This document shows positions 8,256 to 16,522 of a DNA stretch of 64,000 nucleotides, piece after piece. Each line of letters begins with the position of its first letter. Positions within the stretch are counted from its first letter, which is position 1. The position numbers and the translations under genes were made by a program. Below the pieces are notes generated by a model. The model searched no databases, was not told where the DNA came from, and saw nothing but the letters and a program-made list of their open reading frames with translations. Source of the DNA: Variovorax sp. WS11 (GTDB lineage: Bacteria > Pseudomonadota > Gammaproteobacteria > Burkholderiales > Burkholderiaceae_C). The stretch covers positions 62,001 through 126,000 of the forward strand of contig NZ_JAAGOW010000003.1 in assembly GCF_010499245.1 (NCBI RefSeq). Reading direction: 5' to 3'.

Positions 8256-9435
8256 TGTCCGCGCGCCGCGGCTCACGCTGGCGCGCTGGTGCCGGCGCTC
8301 GGTGGCCGGCTGGCTGGCGCTGATCCTCATGGGTGCCGTCCTGCCGGCCCACGCCCACAAGGCGAGCGATGCCTACCTGCAACTGCAGCGCGACGGCGAC
8401 GCACTCACCCTGCGCTGGGACATCGCGCTGCGCGACCTCGATGCCGCGCTCGAGCTCGACCGCGATGGCGACCGGCAGCTGCGCTGGGGCGAGGTCCGTG
8501 CGCGCATGGACGACATCCGCGCCTACGCGCTGGCGCGACTGCGCCCGCAGCAGGGGCGCTGCAGCCTGGCGCCGGCGCAGTCGCCGTCGGTGGAAGATCG
8601 CATCGATGGTGCGTACCTGGTGCTGCAGCTGCAAGGCCGCTGCGCGAGCGGCGATGCGCTGGAGATCGACTACCGCCTCTTCGGCGAGGTCGATCCCACG
8701 CACCGGGGGCTGCTGCGCATCGCGGGGGAGGGCGGCGCCGCGCCGGCTGCGCTCTCGTTGGACCCCACGGGCGACTGGGTCGCCGTGGCCTGGCCGGGCG
8801 CGCCTCCTGCTGGTGGCACGGCTGCGTCATCCGCCGGCTTCTTCCGCGACGGCGTGCACCACATCCTGATCGGCTACGACCACCTGCTGTTCCTCCTGTG
8901 CCTCCTGCTGCCCGCCGTGCTGCGGCGCTGCGGCGACGGATGGGTTCCGGTGGCGCGCTGGCGCGAGGCCGTGTGGCCCATGGTCGGGCTGGTCAGCATG
9001 TTCACCGTCGCGCATTCCCTCACGCTCGCGCTGGCCGGGCTGCAGCTGCTGACGATCCCGCCGCGCATCGTCGAGCCGGCCATCGCGCTCACCATCGTGG
9101 TGGCAGCGCTCGACAACCTGTTCCCGCTGCTGCGTGGCAGGCGCAAGCTCTTCAGCTTCGTGTTCGGCCTGATCCACGGTTTCGGCTTTGCCGGCGTGCT
9201 GCGCGAGCTCGAACTGCCGACGCGCGATTTCGTCGGCGCGCTGCTGCAGTTCAACCTGGGCGTGGAGGCCGGACAGCTGGCCGTGGTGGCCCTGGCGCTG
9301 CTGGTGCTGGCCGCGCTGCGCGGCTGGCGCGGCTATCGCCCGGTGGTGCTGCACAGCGGCTCGATGCTGGCTGCGGGCGTTGCGATGCTGTGGCTGTTCG
9401 AGCGCGTGTTCGATGTGCAACTGCTGACGATGTAG
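8230..9435 (+). CDS. HupE/UreJ-like membrane protein
   Basis: Inner-membrane protein with an N-terminal signal segment, a periplasmic part of about 170 residues (starts HAHKASDAYLQL), and a C-terminal block of about six membrane helices related to HupE/UreJ, a family linked to nickel or cobalt handling. Conserved family motifs are GVHHILIGYDHLLFLL and FGLIHGFGFAG, whose His and Asp residues are candidates for metal binding. About 401 residues. It overlaps the TPR gene by 26 bp and ends 3 bp before the convergent ligD stop. Which metal, if any, it carries cannot be told. Last gene of the four-gene operon. Confidence 0.8.
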   Translation: MHASMPSSDVRAPRLTLARWCRRSVAGWLALILMGAVLPAHAHKASDAYLQLQRDGDALTLRWDIALRDLDAALELDRDGDRQLRWGEVRARMDDIRAYALARLRPQQGRCSLAPAQSPSVEDRIDGAYLVLQLQGRCASGDALEIDYRLFGEVDPTHRGLLRIAGEGGAAPAALSLDPTGDWVAVAWPGAPPAGGTAASSAGFFRDGVHHILIGYDHLLFLLCLLLPAVLRRCGDGWVPVARWREAVWPMVGLVSMFTVAHSLTLALAGLQLLTIPPRIVEPAIALTIVVAALDNLFPLLRGRRKLFSFVFGLIHGFGFAGVLRELELPTRDFVGALLQFNLGVEAGQLAVVALALLVLAALRGWRGYRPVVLHSGSMLAAGVAMLWLFERVFDVQLLTM

Positions 9436-9438
9436 CGT

Positions 9439-12018
9439 TCAGCCGGCCTTCGGGCGGAAGTCGAGTAGTTTCATCGCCGCCGCCAACGGCTGCCTGCATT
9501 TCCAGTAGCCCGCCCACGGGTCCGCGGTCTGGAACGACAGATGCTCGCGTGCCGTGGCGATGTTCCATTGCGCCCCGCTCTTGAGCTTCGGAACGTCCTC
9601 CCAGGCAACGGGCATGGAGACCCCCAGGCCGGGCCGCGCACGCGCGGAGAAGGCGGCGACGGTCGTGGCGCCGTGCCCGTTGCGCAGGTAGTCGACGAAG
9701 AGCTTGCCGACCCGGTTCGCCGCGCCGCTGCGCGCCACGAAGCGCGAGGGGATGACGCGCGCCAGGTGCTGCGCGACGGCCAGCGAGAAGGCCTTGACGG
9801 TGTCGTAGTCGTAGCGCGGCGCAATGGGCACGACCACATGCATCCCCTTGCCGCCGCTGGTCTTGACCCAGGCCGCGAGGCCCAGCTCCGTCAGCAGGGT
9901 TCTGACCAGCACAGCCGCCTCCTGAACCTGGGGCCATGCCGTGCCCTCGCCGGGATCGAGGTCGAACACCATGCGGTCGGGTTTGTCGATGGTCCTGGCC
10001 CGCGAGTTCCAGGTGTGGAATTCGATGACGTTCATCTGGGCCGCGCCGAGCAGGGCCTGAGCCGTCGCGACCTCGAGCAGCGCCTGGTGGCCGGGCCACA
10101 GGGCAGGGTCCAGCTCCCGCACGCCGGGGATGCCGATCTTCTCGCCGTGCTTCTGGAAGAAGAGCTGGCCGCCCACGCCGTCCGGGCCGCGCACGAAGGA
10201 GCAGGGCCGGCCCGCCACATGCGGCAGCATCCACTCGGCCACCGAGGCGTAGTAGCGCGCCAGGTCCAGCTTGGTGAGGCCGGTGCTCGCGTCGATGACG
10301 CGGTCCGCGTTGCTGACCTGGATGTCGCCGATCACCGTCCTGCCCGGCGAGCGCACGGGCCCGTTGCCGGCGAGCGGCCGGGCCGTCTCGCGCATCACGG
10401 CGGCGGCCGGCTTGTCGCTTCGCAGCGAGACGAAGGAGGCGTGCCGGATCTGGCCGTCCGGCGTCCACGCCGCGAACTCGACCTCGGCGACCAGGCGCGG
10501 CTCGATCCATTTCTCGCTGCCGAGGGTGCGCTTCGACCATCGCCCCGCTTCGGGTGCGCCGGCGGGGAAGGGGGGCTGCGTTCTCTTGCTCTGCGCCAGC
10601 TTCTGCTTGAGCTGCTTGGCTTCCTCGACGCTCCAGCCGGTGCCGACGCCGCCCACCGACAACAGCGCACCGTGGGCATCGTGGACGCCGAGCAGCAGGC
10701 TGCCGACGCGGGCCGGGTCCTCGCTGTTCTCGGTGTAGCCGCAGATCACGAATTCCTGGCGCAGCCTGCACTTGAGCTTCAGCCAGGTGTCGGTGCGTCG
10801 CGACGAGTAGGGCGCATCGGCGCGCTTGGCGATCACGCCTTCGAGGTTCATGCGCGCGGCCGAGTCGAGGATGGAGGCCGGGTCGGCTTCGAAGTCGGCG
10901 CTGAAGCGCAGATGCTCGCTGCCGTGCTCGTCCAGCAGCGCCTGGAGCAGCTGGCGCCGCGCGACGAGCTCGACGCCGCGCAGGTCGTAGCCTTCGAGGA
11001 AGGGGAGATCGAACAGGAAGTAGACGATGTCGGCCTTCGCGACCCGGCTTTCGAGCGCCTTCTGCAGCGCATTGAAGCTGGGTAGGCCGTCGCTGCCGAA
11101 CACCACGATCTCGCCGTCCAGCCATCCCGACTTCAGGCCCAGCTTCTCGATCTCGCGGGCCAGGCCCGGCATCTTCGAGGTCCAGTCGTGGCCGTTGCGG
11201 GTGATGAGCGCGGCCTTGCCGGCGTCGATGCGCGCCAGCAGCCGGTAGCCGTCGAACTTGATCTCGTAGAGCCAGCGTCCGCTGGACGGCACACCCGTGG
11301 CGAGCGTGGCGAGCTGGGGCGTGAGCCGCTCGGGCAGAGCAGCCTTCACCGCGCCGGGAACGGGCGCTTCCTGCGCCTTCTTGCCGGCCGTGGAACGCCG
11401 CGTCTTCGCGCGGGACGGGATGGCCGCATCAACGCCTCGCGCCGCAGGCGGCTTCAAGGGCTTGGCGATCACGCTGTCCGGCAGCGCGCTGACGACGTCG
11501 TACTCGGACCGCGGCCGCGCGAAGGCGTCGCGCTTCTTGAACAGGATCCAGGGCTCCTGCCGCTCGCCGCCCTTGGCGATCTTCACCAGCTCCCAGAGGC
11601 CTTCCATCTTCTGGCCGTGCAGGTGGAAGACCAGCTTGCCCTTCGCCAGCCCCTCGCGCGGATCGCCCACCGGCTCCCAGGTGCCGTTGTCCCACACGAT
11701 GACCGTGCCCGCACCGTACTGCTTCGGCGGAATGGTGCCTTCGAAGGAGCCGTAGGACAGCGGATGGTCCTCGACGTGGATGGCCATGCGCTTGTCCGTC
11801 GGGTCGTAGCTCGGGCCCTTCGGCACGGCCCAGCACAGCAGGACGCCGTCGAGCTCCAGGCGGAAGTCGTAGTGCAGCCGGGTCGCGGCGTGCTTCTGGA
11901 TGACGAAGGAGAGCGCCTGCGCGCCCGCGGCGACATGCTGCCCCCGGGGCTCGGAGGTCCTGGAGAAGTCGCGCTTGGCCCAGTACCGGGCCAGGGGATC
12001 GGCTTCACGGGCGGGCAT
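9439..12018 (-). CDS. ligD: multifunctional DNA ligase D
   Basis: Repairs double-strand breaks with Ku by bacterial non-homologous end joining. All three domains are present: N-terminal 3'-phosphoesterase (about 1-170, with HAATRLHYDFRLEL and HVEDHPLSYGSFEG), ATP-dependent ligase (about 230-540, adenylated Lys254 in EIKFDGYR), and C-terminal primase-polymerase (about 570-850, catalytic Asp686/Asp688 in FDLDPGEG and HVVVPI). 859 residues, the usual length for the PE-ligase-polymerase order. It follows the MerR-like/TPR gene by 18 bp and ku before that, forming one leftward operon. The ATG at 12018 begins the conserved ARYWAKRDF region. Confidence 0.97.
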   Translation of the reverse strand: MPAREADPLARYWAKRDFSRTSEPRGQHVAAGAQALSFVIQKHAATRLHYDFRLELDGVLLCWAVPKGPSYDPTDKRMAIHVEDHPLSYGSFEGTIPPKQYGAGTVIVWDNGTWEPVGDPREGLAKGKLVFHLHGQKMEGLWELVKIAKGGERQEPWILFKKRDAFARPRSEYDVVSALPDSVIAKPLKPPAARGVDAAIPSRAKTRRSTAGKKAQEAPVPGAVKAALPERLTPQLATLATGVPSSGRWLYEIKFDGYRLLARIDAGKAALITRNGHDWTSKMPGLAREIEKLGLKSGWLDGEIVVFGSDGLPSFNALQKALESRVAKADIVYFLFDLPFLEGYDLRGVELVARRQLLQALLDEHGSEHLRFSADFEADPASILDSAARMNLEGVIAKRADAPYSSRRTDTWLKLKCRLRQEFVICGYTENSEDPARVGSLLLGVHDAHGALLSVGGVGTGWSVEEAKQLKQKLAQSKRTQPPFPAGAPEAGRWSKRTLGSEKWIEPRLVAEVEFAAWTPDGQIRHASFVSLRSDKPAAAVMRETARPLAGNGPVRSPGRTVIGDIQVSNADRVIDASTGLTKLDLARYYASVAEWMLPHVAGRPCSFVRGPDGVGGQLFFQKHGEKIGIPGVRELDPALWPGHQALLEVATAQALLGAAQMNVIEFHTWNSRARTIDKPDRMVFDLDPGEGTAWPQVQEAAVLVRTLLTELGLAAWVKTSGGKGMHVVVPIAPRYDYDTVKAFSLAVAQHLARVIPSRFVARSGAANRVGKLFVDYLRNGHGATTVAAFSARARPGLGVSMPVAWEDVPKLKSGAQWNIATAREHLSFQTADPWAGYWKCRQPLAAAMKLLDFRPKAG

Positions 12019-12036
12019 GGCGGGCGGCCGGGGGAC

Positions 12037-12870
12037 TCAACGGGTCAGTCGCCGGTACGCATTGAGGTGGCGCAGCGCGCCGCGGGCATCGCCGAAGAGC
12101 TCCTGCAGCCGGCCCAGGTTGTAGTGCGCGTCGGCGAAGTCCGGGTCGAGCTGCAGGCTGCGCTCGTAGTTCAGCGCAGCGATGCGCAGGCGCCCGAGCT
12201 CCTCGAGTGCGATCGCGTGGTTGAAGAACAGCAGGGCCGAGTGCGGGCAACGGGGCAGCGCGTACTCGTGGAGCTGGACGGCGTCCTCGTAGCGCTGCAG
12301 GTCGCAGAGCAGGGCGCCGAGATTGACGTAAGCATCGACGTGGTCGGGCGCCGCGGAGATCGCAGCGCGGTAGGCCGCTTCGGCGCCGGCCGGGTCGGTG
12401 CTCTCCAGCGCCTCCCCGTCGGCCAGCAGTTGCCGCGCGTCGGCGTCGCCGGCCGTCGGTGCCGGGCTCGGCGCCAGGAAGGCCACGCTGCCGTCGACCG
12501 GCGCGACCTCGAAGTCCAGCAGCAGCTGTCCCGAGCCCGCTTCCCAGGTGTTGTGGCGATCGCGCACGGCCACGTCGGTGCCCACCGCCGTGATGCGCAT
12601 GCCCGTCAGCGGCAGCTCGCCCGGCAGCGTTGCGCGCAGCTGGCGCAGCGAGCGCAGGATCTTGCGTGGCGGGATCTGCGCCTCCTGCAGCCCCTGGGCG
12701 GTGCGCAGCAGCATCAGGTCCTGAAAGCTGAAGCGGAACTCGTTGCGCGCGCCGCGCGTCGGCGTGACGAAGCCCGCGTTCACGAGGCGCTGAATCGCGA
12801 TGCGCGGCATGCCGAGCATCTGCTGCACGCGCCGCATGGTGTACGGCGACGCGGCTCCGGCAGCGCTCAC
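12037..12870 (-). CDS. MerR-like HTH / TPR protein in ku-ligD operon
   Basis: A 277-residue protein joining an N-terminal winged-helix segment of MerR type (MRRVQQMLGMPRIAIQRLV then TPTRGARNEFRFSFQDLML) to C-terminal tetratricopeptide repeats (DHVDAYVNLGALLCDLQRYE, FADAHYNLGRLQELFGDA). The start is taken as GTG at 12870, whose GTGA overlaps the ku stop TGA, indicating translational coupling. In canonical MerR proteins the C-terminus senses a ligand; here TPRs suggest a protein partner. It may regulate the operon or bridge repair factors; both are inference. Placement between ku and ligD is the main clue to its role. Confidence 0.8.
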   Translation of the reverse strand: MSAAGAASPYTMRRVQQMLGMPRIAIQRLVNAGFVTPTRGARNEFRFSFQDLMLLRTAQGLQEAQIPPRKILRSLRQLRATLPGELPLTGMRITAVGTDVAVRDRHNTWEAGSGQLLLDFEVAPVDGSVAFLAPSPAPTAGDADARQLLADGEALESTDPAGAEAAYRAAISAAPDHVDAYVNLGALLCDLQRYEDAVQLHEYALPRCPHSALLFFNHAIALEELGRLRIAALNYERSLQLDPDFADAHYNLGRLQELFGDARGALRHLNAYRRLTR

Positions 12871-13814
12871 CCCTTCCTGGCCCGCGCGCGGGCCGGCGTC
12901 GCGGCGGCTTCGTCGCTCTTGGCGGCCCGCTTGGCCGACTTTCTTTCGCCGGCTTCGAACATCGGGGAGACGTTCTCGCTCGCTGCCTTGGCGGCGGTCT
13001 TGACGGGGGCGGCAGGTGCTGCGGTGGAGGGGCGCGGCTTCTTGCCGAGGCTGGCCTTGAGCGCATCCATCAGGTCGATGACCTGGCCGCCACCACCCGT
13101 CTCTTCGGCACGGGCGGAGGCGACGATGTGCTTGCCGGCGATCTTCTCGTCGATCGCCGCGAGCACGCGCTTCTTTTCTTCGTCCTGGTACTGGCTCGGG
13201 TCGTATTCGTCTTCCGAGATCTGGTCGATCAACTGCAGCGCGAGTTGCAGCTCCGCCTGGGAGACGCTGACCTTCTCGATGTCGAGCTCCTTCATCGAGC
13301 GCACCTCGTCGGCATAGAGGAGCTGCTGCAGGATCAGGCCGTCTTCCGCGGGCCGGACCTGCACCACGTACTGCTTCGCCTTCCACGACCACTTGGCCAG
13401 GGCGCAGCGCCCGCTCTTGCGCATGGCTTCCGAGAGCAGGGCGTAAGGCTTGCCGCCCCGCTTGTCGGGGGCCAGGAAGTAGGCCTTGTCGTAGTAGATG
13501 GGATCGACGGCGCTCTCGGGAATGAAGGCGGTGATCTCGACGATGTGGCTGCTGCCTTCCTCGAGCGCCTTGAGCTCGTCGGGCGTGAAGAGCACGAAGC
13601 GGTCCTTCTCGAACTCGTAGCCCTTCACCATCTCGGCGCGCGGCACCACGCTCTGGTCCTTCTCGGACACGTACTGCTGCTTGACGCGGGAGCCGTCCTT
13701 GGTCAGCAGGTTGAACCTGACGGTGGCGGCGCTTTCGGTCGCCGAATAGAGACGCACCGGGATGGAGACCAACCCGAAACTCAGCGTCAACGAGGCAATG
13801 GAACGTGCGGCCAT
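12867..13814 (-). CDS. ku: Ku DNA end-binding protein
   Basis: Homodimeric Ku that binds double-strand ends and recruits LigD. The conserved core starts at MAARSIASLTLSFGLVSIPV and includes RFNLLTKDGSRVKQQYVSE and KGYEFEKDRFVLFTPDEL. 315 residues with a Lys/Ala-rich C-terminal tail (after about residue 265) as in proteobacterial Ku. The ATG at 13814 has AAGGA about 8 bp upstream; a longer in-frame start at 13874 adds non-conserved residues and is rejected. First gene of the repair operon; the stop overlaps the next start by 4 bp (GTGA). Confidence 0.97.
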   Translation of the reverse strand: MAARSIASLTLSFGLVSIPVRLYSATESAATVRFNLLTKDGSRVKQQYVSEKDQSVVPRAEMVKGYEFEKDRFVLFTPDELKALEEGSSHIVEITAFIPESAVDPIYYDKAYFLAPDKRGGKPYALLSEAMRKSGRCALAKWSWKAKQYVVQVRPAEDGLILQQLLYADEVRSMKELDIEKVSVSQAELQLALQLIDQISEDEYDPSQYQDEEKKRVLAAIDEKIAGKHIVASARAEETGGGGQVIDLMDALKASLGKKPRPSTAAPAAPVKTAAKAASENVSPMFEAGERKSAKRAAKSDEAAATPARARARKG

Positions 13815-13935
13815 GGTGTGGTCCTTCGCGCCCGGATGGCGGGCGCCGCGGGCGGGGTGCCGCGGCATCGCCAAATCCTATGCGCTGGGCGGCGGGCTGT
13901 CACGTAGGACGTTGCCTGCGTCCCACTCCGCTCGC

Positions 13936-13992
13936 CTAGGGCCTGTTAACGCTATGCAACGCGACCCCTTGCATAGCGTTAACAGGCCCTAG
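13936..13992. repeat. perfect 24-bp inverted repeat, 9-nt loop
   Basis: Arms 13936-13959 and 13969-13992 are exact reverse complements (left arm starts CTAGGGCCTGTTAACG and ends TATGCAA). The right arm contains the TAG stop of the binding-protein gene, so the stop codon is part of the stem. No T-tract follows on either side. It could stabilise the 3' end of that mRNA, or be a dispersed palindromic repeat of this genome. Confidence 0.9.
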
Positions 13993-15149
13993 CGCAGCAC
14001 CCGCCCGTCCGCCGTGATGCTGATCAGGTCGATGGTGCGCTGCGGGTCCCGCAGGCCCGGCCGCAGGTTGATGCGGAAGCCGCCGACGTCGTAGTCGGTC
14101 ATGCCCGCCATCACCCGCTGCAGGCTCGCTGCCGTGAAGGCGTGCCCCGCGCGGCGCACCGCCTCGCCGGCGGCCTTGGCGGCGATGAAGCCTTCGAGGC
14201 CTTCGTAGGAGGCCGTCTGGTCCGAGCTGTCGATGGCCGCGAGGTACTCCTTGACGATCGGGATGGCCGGGGAGCGCGGCGAGGGCACCACCTGCGCGAT
14301 CACGATCCCGCGGATGTCCTTGCCCAGCGTCGCGTACAGCGGGTCGATGCCGACGATCGAGAAGGCCATGAAGCTGCCGCCGTAGCCGCTCCTTCGCAGC
14401 TTGCGGATGGCTTCGGCGGTGGTGCCCGAGAGCGACACCAGCACGATGGCCTGCGGAGAGGTCTTCAGCACCTCCTCCAGTGCGGCGTCGAGCTTGCCGC
14501 CGGAGGTCGGCACCAGCGCGCTGGCCACCAGCGCGCCGAGCTTCTGGTCGGTCATCGCCTGCTGCACCGCGGCCAGGCCGGCGCGGCCCATGGCGTCGTC
14601 GTCACCCACCAGCGCGATGCGGTTCTGCCCCACGGTCGCGCACTGGCGCACGATCTTGATGGCCTCGTCGGCCATGCTGGGGCGCACATGGAATACGTTG
14701 GAATGGGCGGCCGTGCGCAGGCTGTCGGCGGCGGCGAAGGGCGCGAACAGCACCGTGCCCTGCTGGGCCGCGGCCTTGGCGCCGGCCTCGCTGCTGGCGG
14801 TGCCGACGAAGCCGAACAGCATGTCGGCCTTGTCGTTGACCAGCAGGGTGCGCGCATTGGCGGCGGCGCGCTGGGCGTCGTAGCCGTCGTCGAGCTGCAC
14901 CAGCTTGAGCTGCAGGCCGCTGGCTGCATTGGTGTCGTTGAACTGGGTCGCATAGAGCCGGCAGCCCGCCGCGAAGGCCAGGCCGATCTCGCTGGCCGCG
15001 CCCGTCAGCGGGACCGACTGCCCGAGGATCACCGTGCGGGCTGCGGCTCGGGCGGTCTGCGCCTGGGCGAGCCTGCTGCCGGCCAGTCCACCGCCCAGCA
15101 GCAGCGCCGCACCCGCCTTGCCCAACAAGAGCCTGCGTGACCGATCCAT
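13989..15149 (-). CDS. branched-chain-amino-acid-type ABC binding protein
   Basis: Periplasmic binding protein of the Leu/Ile/Val (type I) family, cluster 4 of ABC uptake systems. The N-terminus is Tat-like (RSRRLLLGKAG followed by a hydrophobic Gly/Leu stretch, cleavage after AQAQ). The core opens with VILGQSVPLTGAASEIG, typical of the family. 386 residues, normal length. No permease or ATPase genes adjoin it, so it is an orphan receptor that must share a transporter or feed a sensor; its ligand is unknown. An inverted repeat lies just upstream of its ribosome-binding site (GAAAGG), and its stop lies within a long palindrome. Confidence 0.88.
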   Translation of the reverse strand: MDRSRRLLLGKAGAALLLGGGLAGSRLAQAQTARAAARTVILGQSVPLTGAASEIGLAFAAGCRLYATQFNDTNAASGLQLKLVQLDDGYDAQRAAANARTLLVNDKADMLFGFVGTASSEAGAKAAAQQGTVLFAPFAAADSLRTAAHSNVFHVRPSMADEAIKIVRQCATVGQNRIALVGDDDAMGRAGLAAVQQAMTDQKLGALVASALVPTSGGKLDAALEEVLKTSPQAIVLVSLSGTTAEAIRKLRRSGYGGSFMAFSIVGIDPLYATLGKDIRGIVIAQVVPSPRSPAIPIVKEYLAAIDSSDQTASYEGLEGFIAAKAAGEAVRRAGHAFTAASLQRVMAGMTDYDVGGFRINLRPGLRDPQRTIDLISITADGRVLR

Positions 15150-15161
15150 GGGAAACCTTTC

Positions 15162-15185
15162 GCTACATTGATCAAAAAATGTAGC
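15162..15185 (-). promoter_or_regulatory. inverted repeat upstream of binding-protein gene
   Basis: GCTACAT and ATGTAGC arms separated by 10 nt, ending 12 bp before the start codon on the minus strand. The position fits an operator covering the leader or a hairpin in the 5' UTR. The next 170 bp contain a second small hairpin (GGCCAC/GTGGCC at 15225-15242). The regulator is not identifiable. Confidence 0.45.
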
Positions 15186-15356
15186 AACTTCAATGCCTTA
15201 GACGAAGGTAGTAAGTCACGTTGGGGCCACAGTTCCGTGGCCGGCGTACGTCAATGATTGTTAACTTTTGTTTTTGGTCTGTGGCTTTTTGCACGCGGCA
15301 AAAGAGGGCTCCGATGGCAACATCCTTGTCGATCCGGATGTCCTCCCGGCCACCAC

Positions 15357-15794
15357 ATGAAGAAAAAGCCCTCTGATATCGCCCTGCTGGAAAGCGCCCT
15401 CTCCACCATCGAGCAGGTGCTGGCGCGCGCCGACAGCGACATGCAAGGTGCGCCGTACCTCGGCCCCACCACCCACCAGCCGCTGGATGCCTTACAGCGG
15501 TCCGACTCGACCGGCGGTGACAATCGTTTCCGGACCAGCGCCGCGCAGTCGGCGATCAACATCTGCCTGAGCTCGGCGGCCGCGCTGATCGACGTGAGCC
15601 AGGCGCTGATGAACCGCAGCGTCGACCGCTCGCCCCAGACCCTGGAACGCGAGTGGCAGAGCATCATTGCCCACACCAAGATCGCGAGCCGCTCGGCCTA
15701 TCGCGCGGCGCTGATCATGGCGGCACAAAAGCACGTGCTGGAGGCGCAGGGCGAACGGCAGTCCGAGAACGTCTACAGCGGGATTGCGCACTAA
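15357..15794 (+). CDS. conserved-looking hypothetical protein
   Basis: A 145-residue soluble protein of unknown function. It begins MKKKPSDIALLESALSTIEQ and is predicted to be mostly helical, with a middle segment rich in Ser/Ala (SAAQSAINICLSSAAALIDV) and a helical tail. There is no signal peptide or membrane helix. The ATG at 15357 is chosen because upstream in-frame sequence is rich in Cys, Trp and Pro and looks non-coding. The stop TAA overlaps the trmB stop on the other strand, so the two genes converge. It lies alone between divergent or convergent neighbours, giving no functional hint. Confidence 0.6.
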   Translation: MKKKPSDIALLESALSTIEQVLARADSDMQGAPYLGPTTHQPLDALQRSDSTGGDNRFRTSAAQSAINICLSSAAALIDVSQALMNRSVDRSPQTLEREWQSIIAHTKIASRSAYRAALIMAAQKHVLEAQGERQSENVYSGIAH

Positions 15795-16522
15795 ACGCGC
15801 TCGAACACCAGATCCCACACCCCGTGGCCCAGCTTGAGGCCGCGGTTCTCGAACTTGGTGAGCGGCCGGTAGTCCGGCTTGGGCGCATAGGCCGCGGCCG
15901 TGTTGCGCAGCAGCGGCTCCTGCGACAGCACCTCCAGCATCTGCTCGGCATAGGGCTGCCAGTCGGTCGCGCAATGCAGATAGCCGCCGGGCGCCAGCCG
16001 GTCGGCCAGCTTGCGCACCAGGGGCGGCTGGATCAGGCGGCGCTTGTTGTGCCGCTTCTTGTGCCAGGGGTCGGGGAAGAACACATGCACCCCGGCGAGC
16101 AGGCCGGGCAGCAGCATGTGGTCGAGCACCTCGACCGCGTCGTGCGCGCAGATGCGGATGTTGGAGAGCTGCTGCTCGCCGATGCGCTTGAGCAGCGCGC
16201 CGACGCCGGGCTCGTGGACTTCGCAGCACAGGAAATTGATCTCCGGCTTCAGCGCGGCGATGTGCGCCGTAGCCTCGCCCATGCCGAAGCCGATCTCCAG
16301 CACGGTAGGCGCGGCACGGCCGAAGGCGGCCTCGAGGTCCAGCGGCTCGGCCCGGTAGGGCAGCAGGAAGATCGGGCCCAGCTCGGCGAAGGCGCGTGCC
16401 TGGCCATCGGTGGCGCCCCGCGCGCCGAACGAAGCTCTTCAGGCGGCGGTGCAGGGGATGCGGCGGGTGTCGTCGGAGGGCGGGGCCCCATCGCGCGTGG
16501 GGTCGTTGTCGGGCAGGGTCAT
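15791..16522 (-). pseudogene. trmB: tRNA (guanine-N7)-methyltransferase, frameshifted near N-terminus
   Basis: TrmB methylates G46 of tRNAs. The methyltransferase core is intact (LEIGFGMGEATAHIA, FFPDPWHKKRHNKRRL, TDWQPYAEQML, FENRGLKLGHGVWDL). The native start appears to be the ATG at 16522, which overlaps the gluQ stop (TGATG). From there MTLPDNDPTRDG... runs into an in-frame TGA at 16441-16439. The conserved piece LHRRLKSFVRRAG sits in another frame between two runs: GGGG at 16454-16457 (one base short) and CCCC at 16416-16419 (one base extra). The two shifts compensate. Either sequence error or a recently damaged gene; as given, only a GTG start at 16303 could make the core, without the N-terminus. 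Confidence 0.8.
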
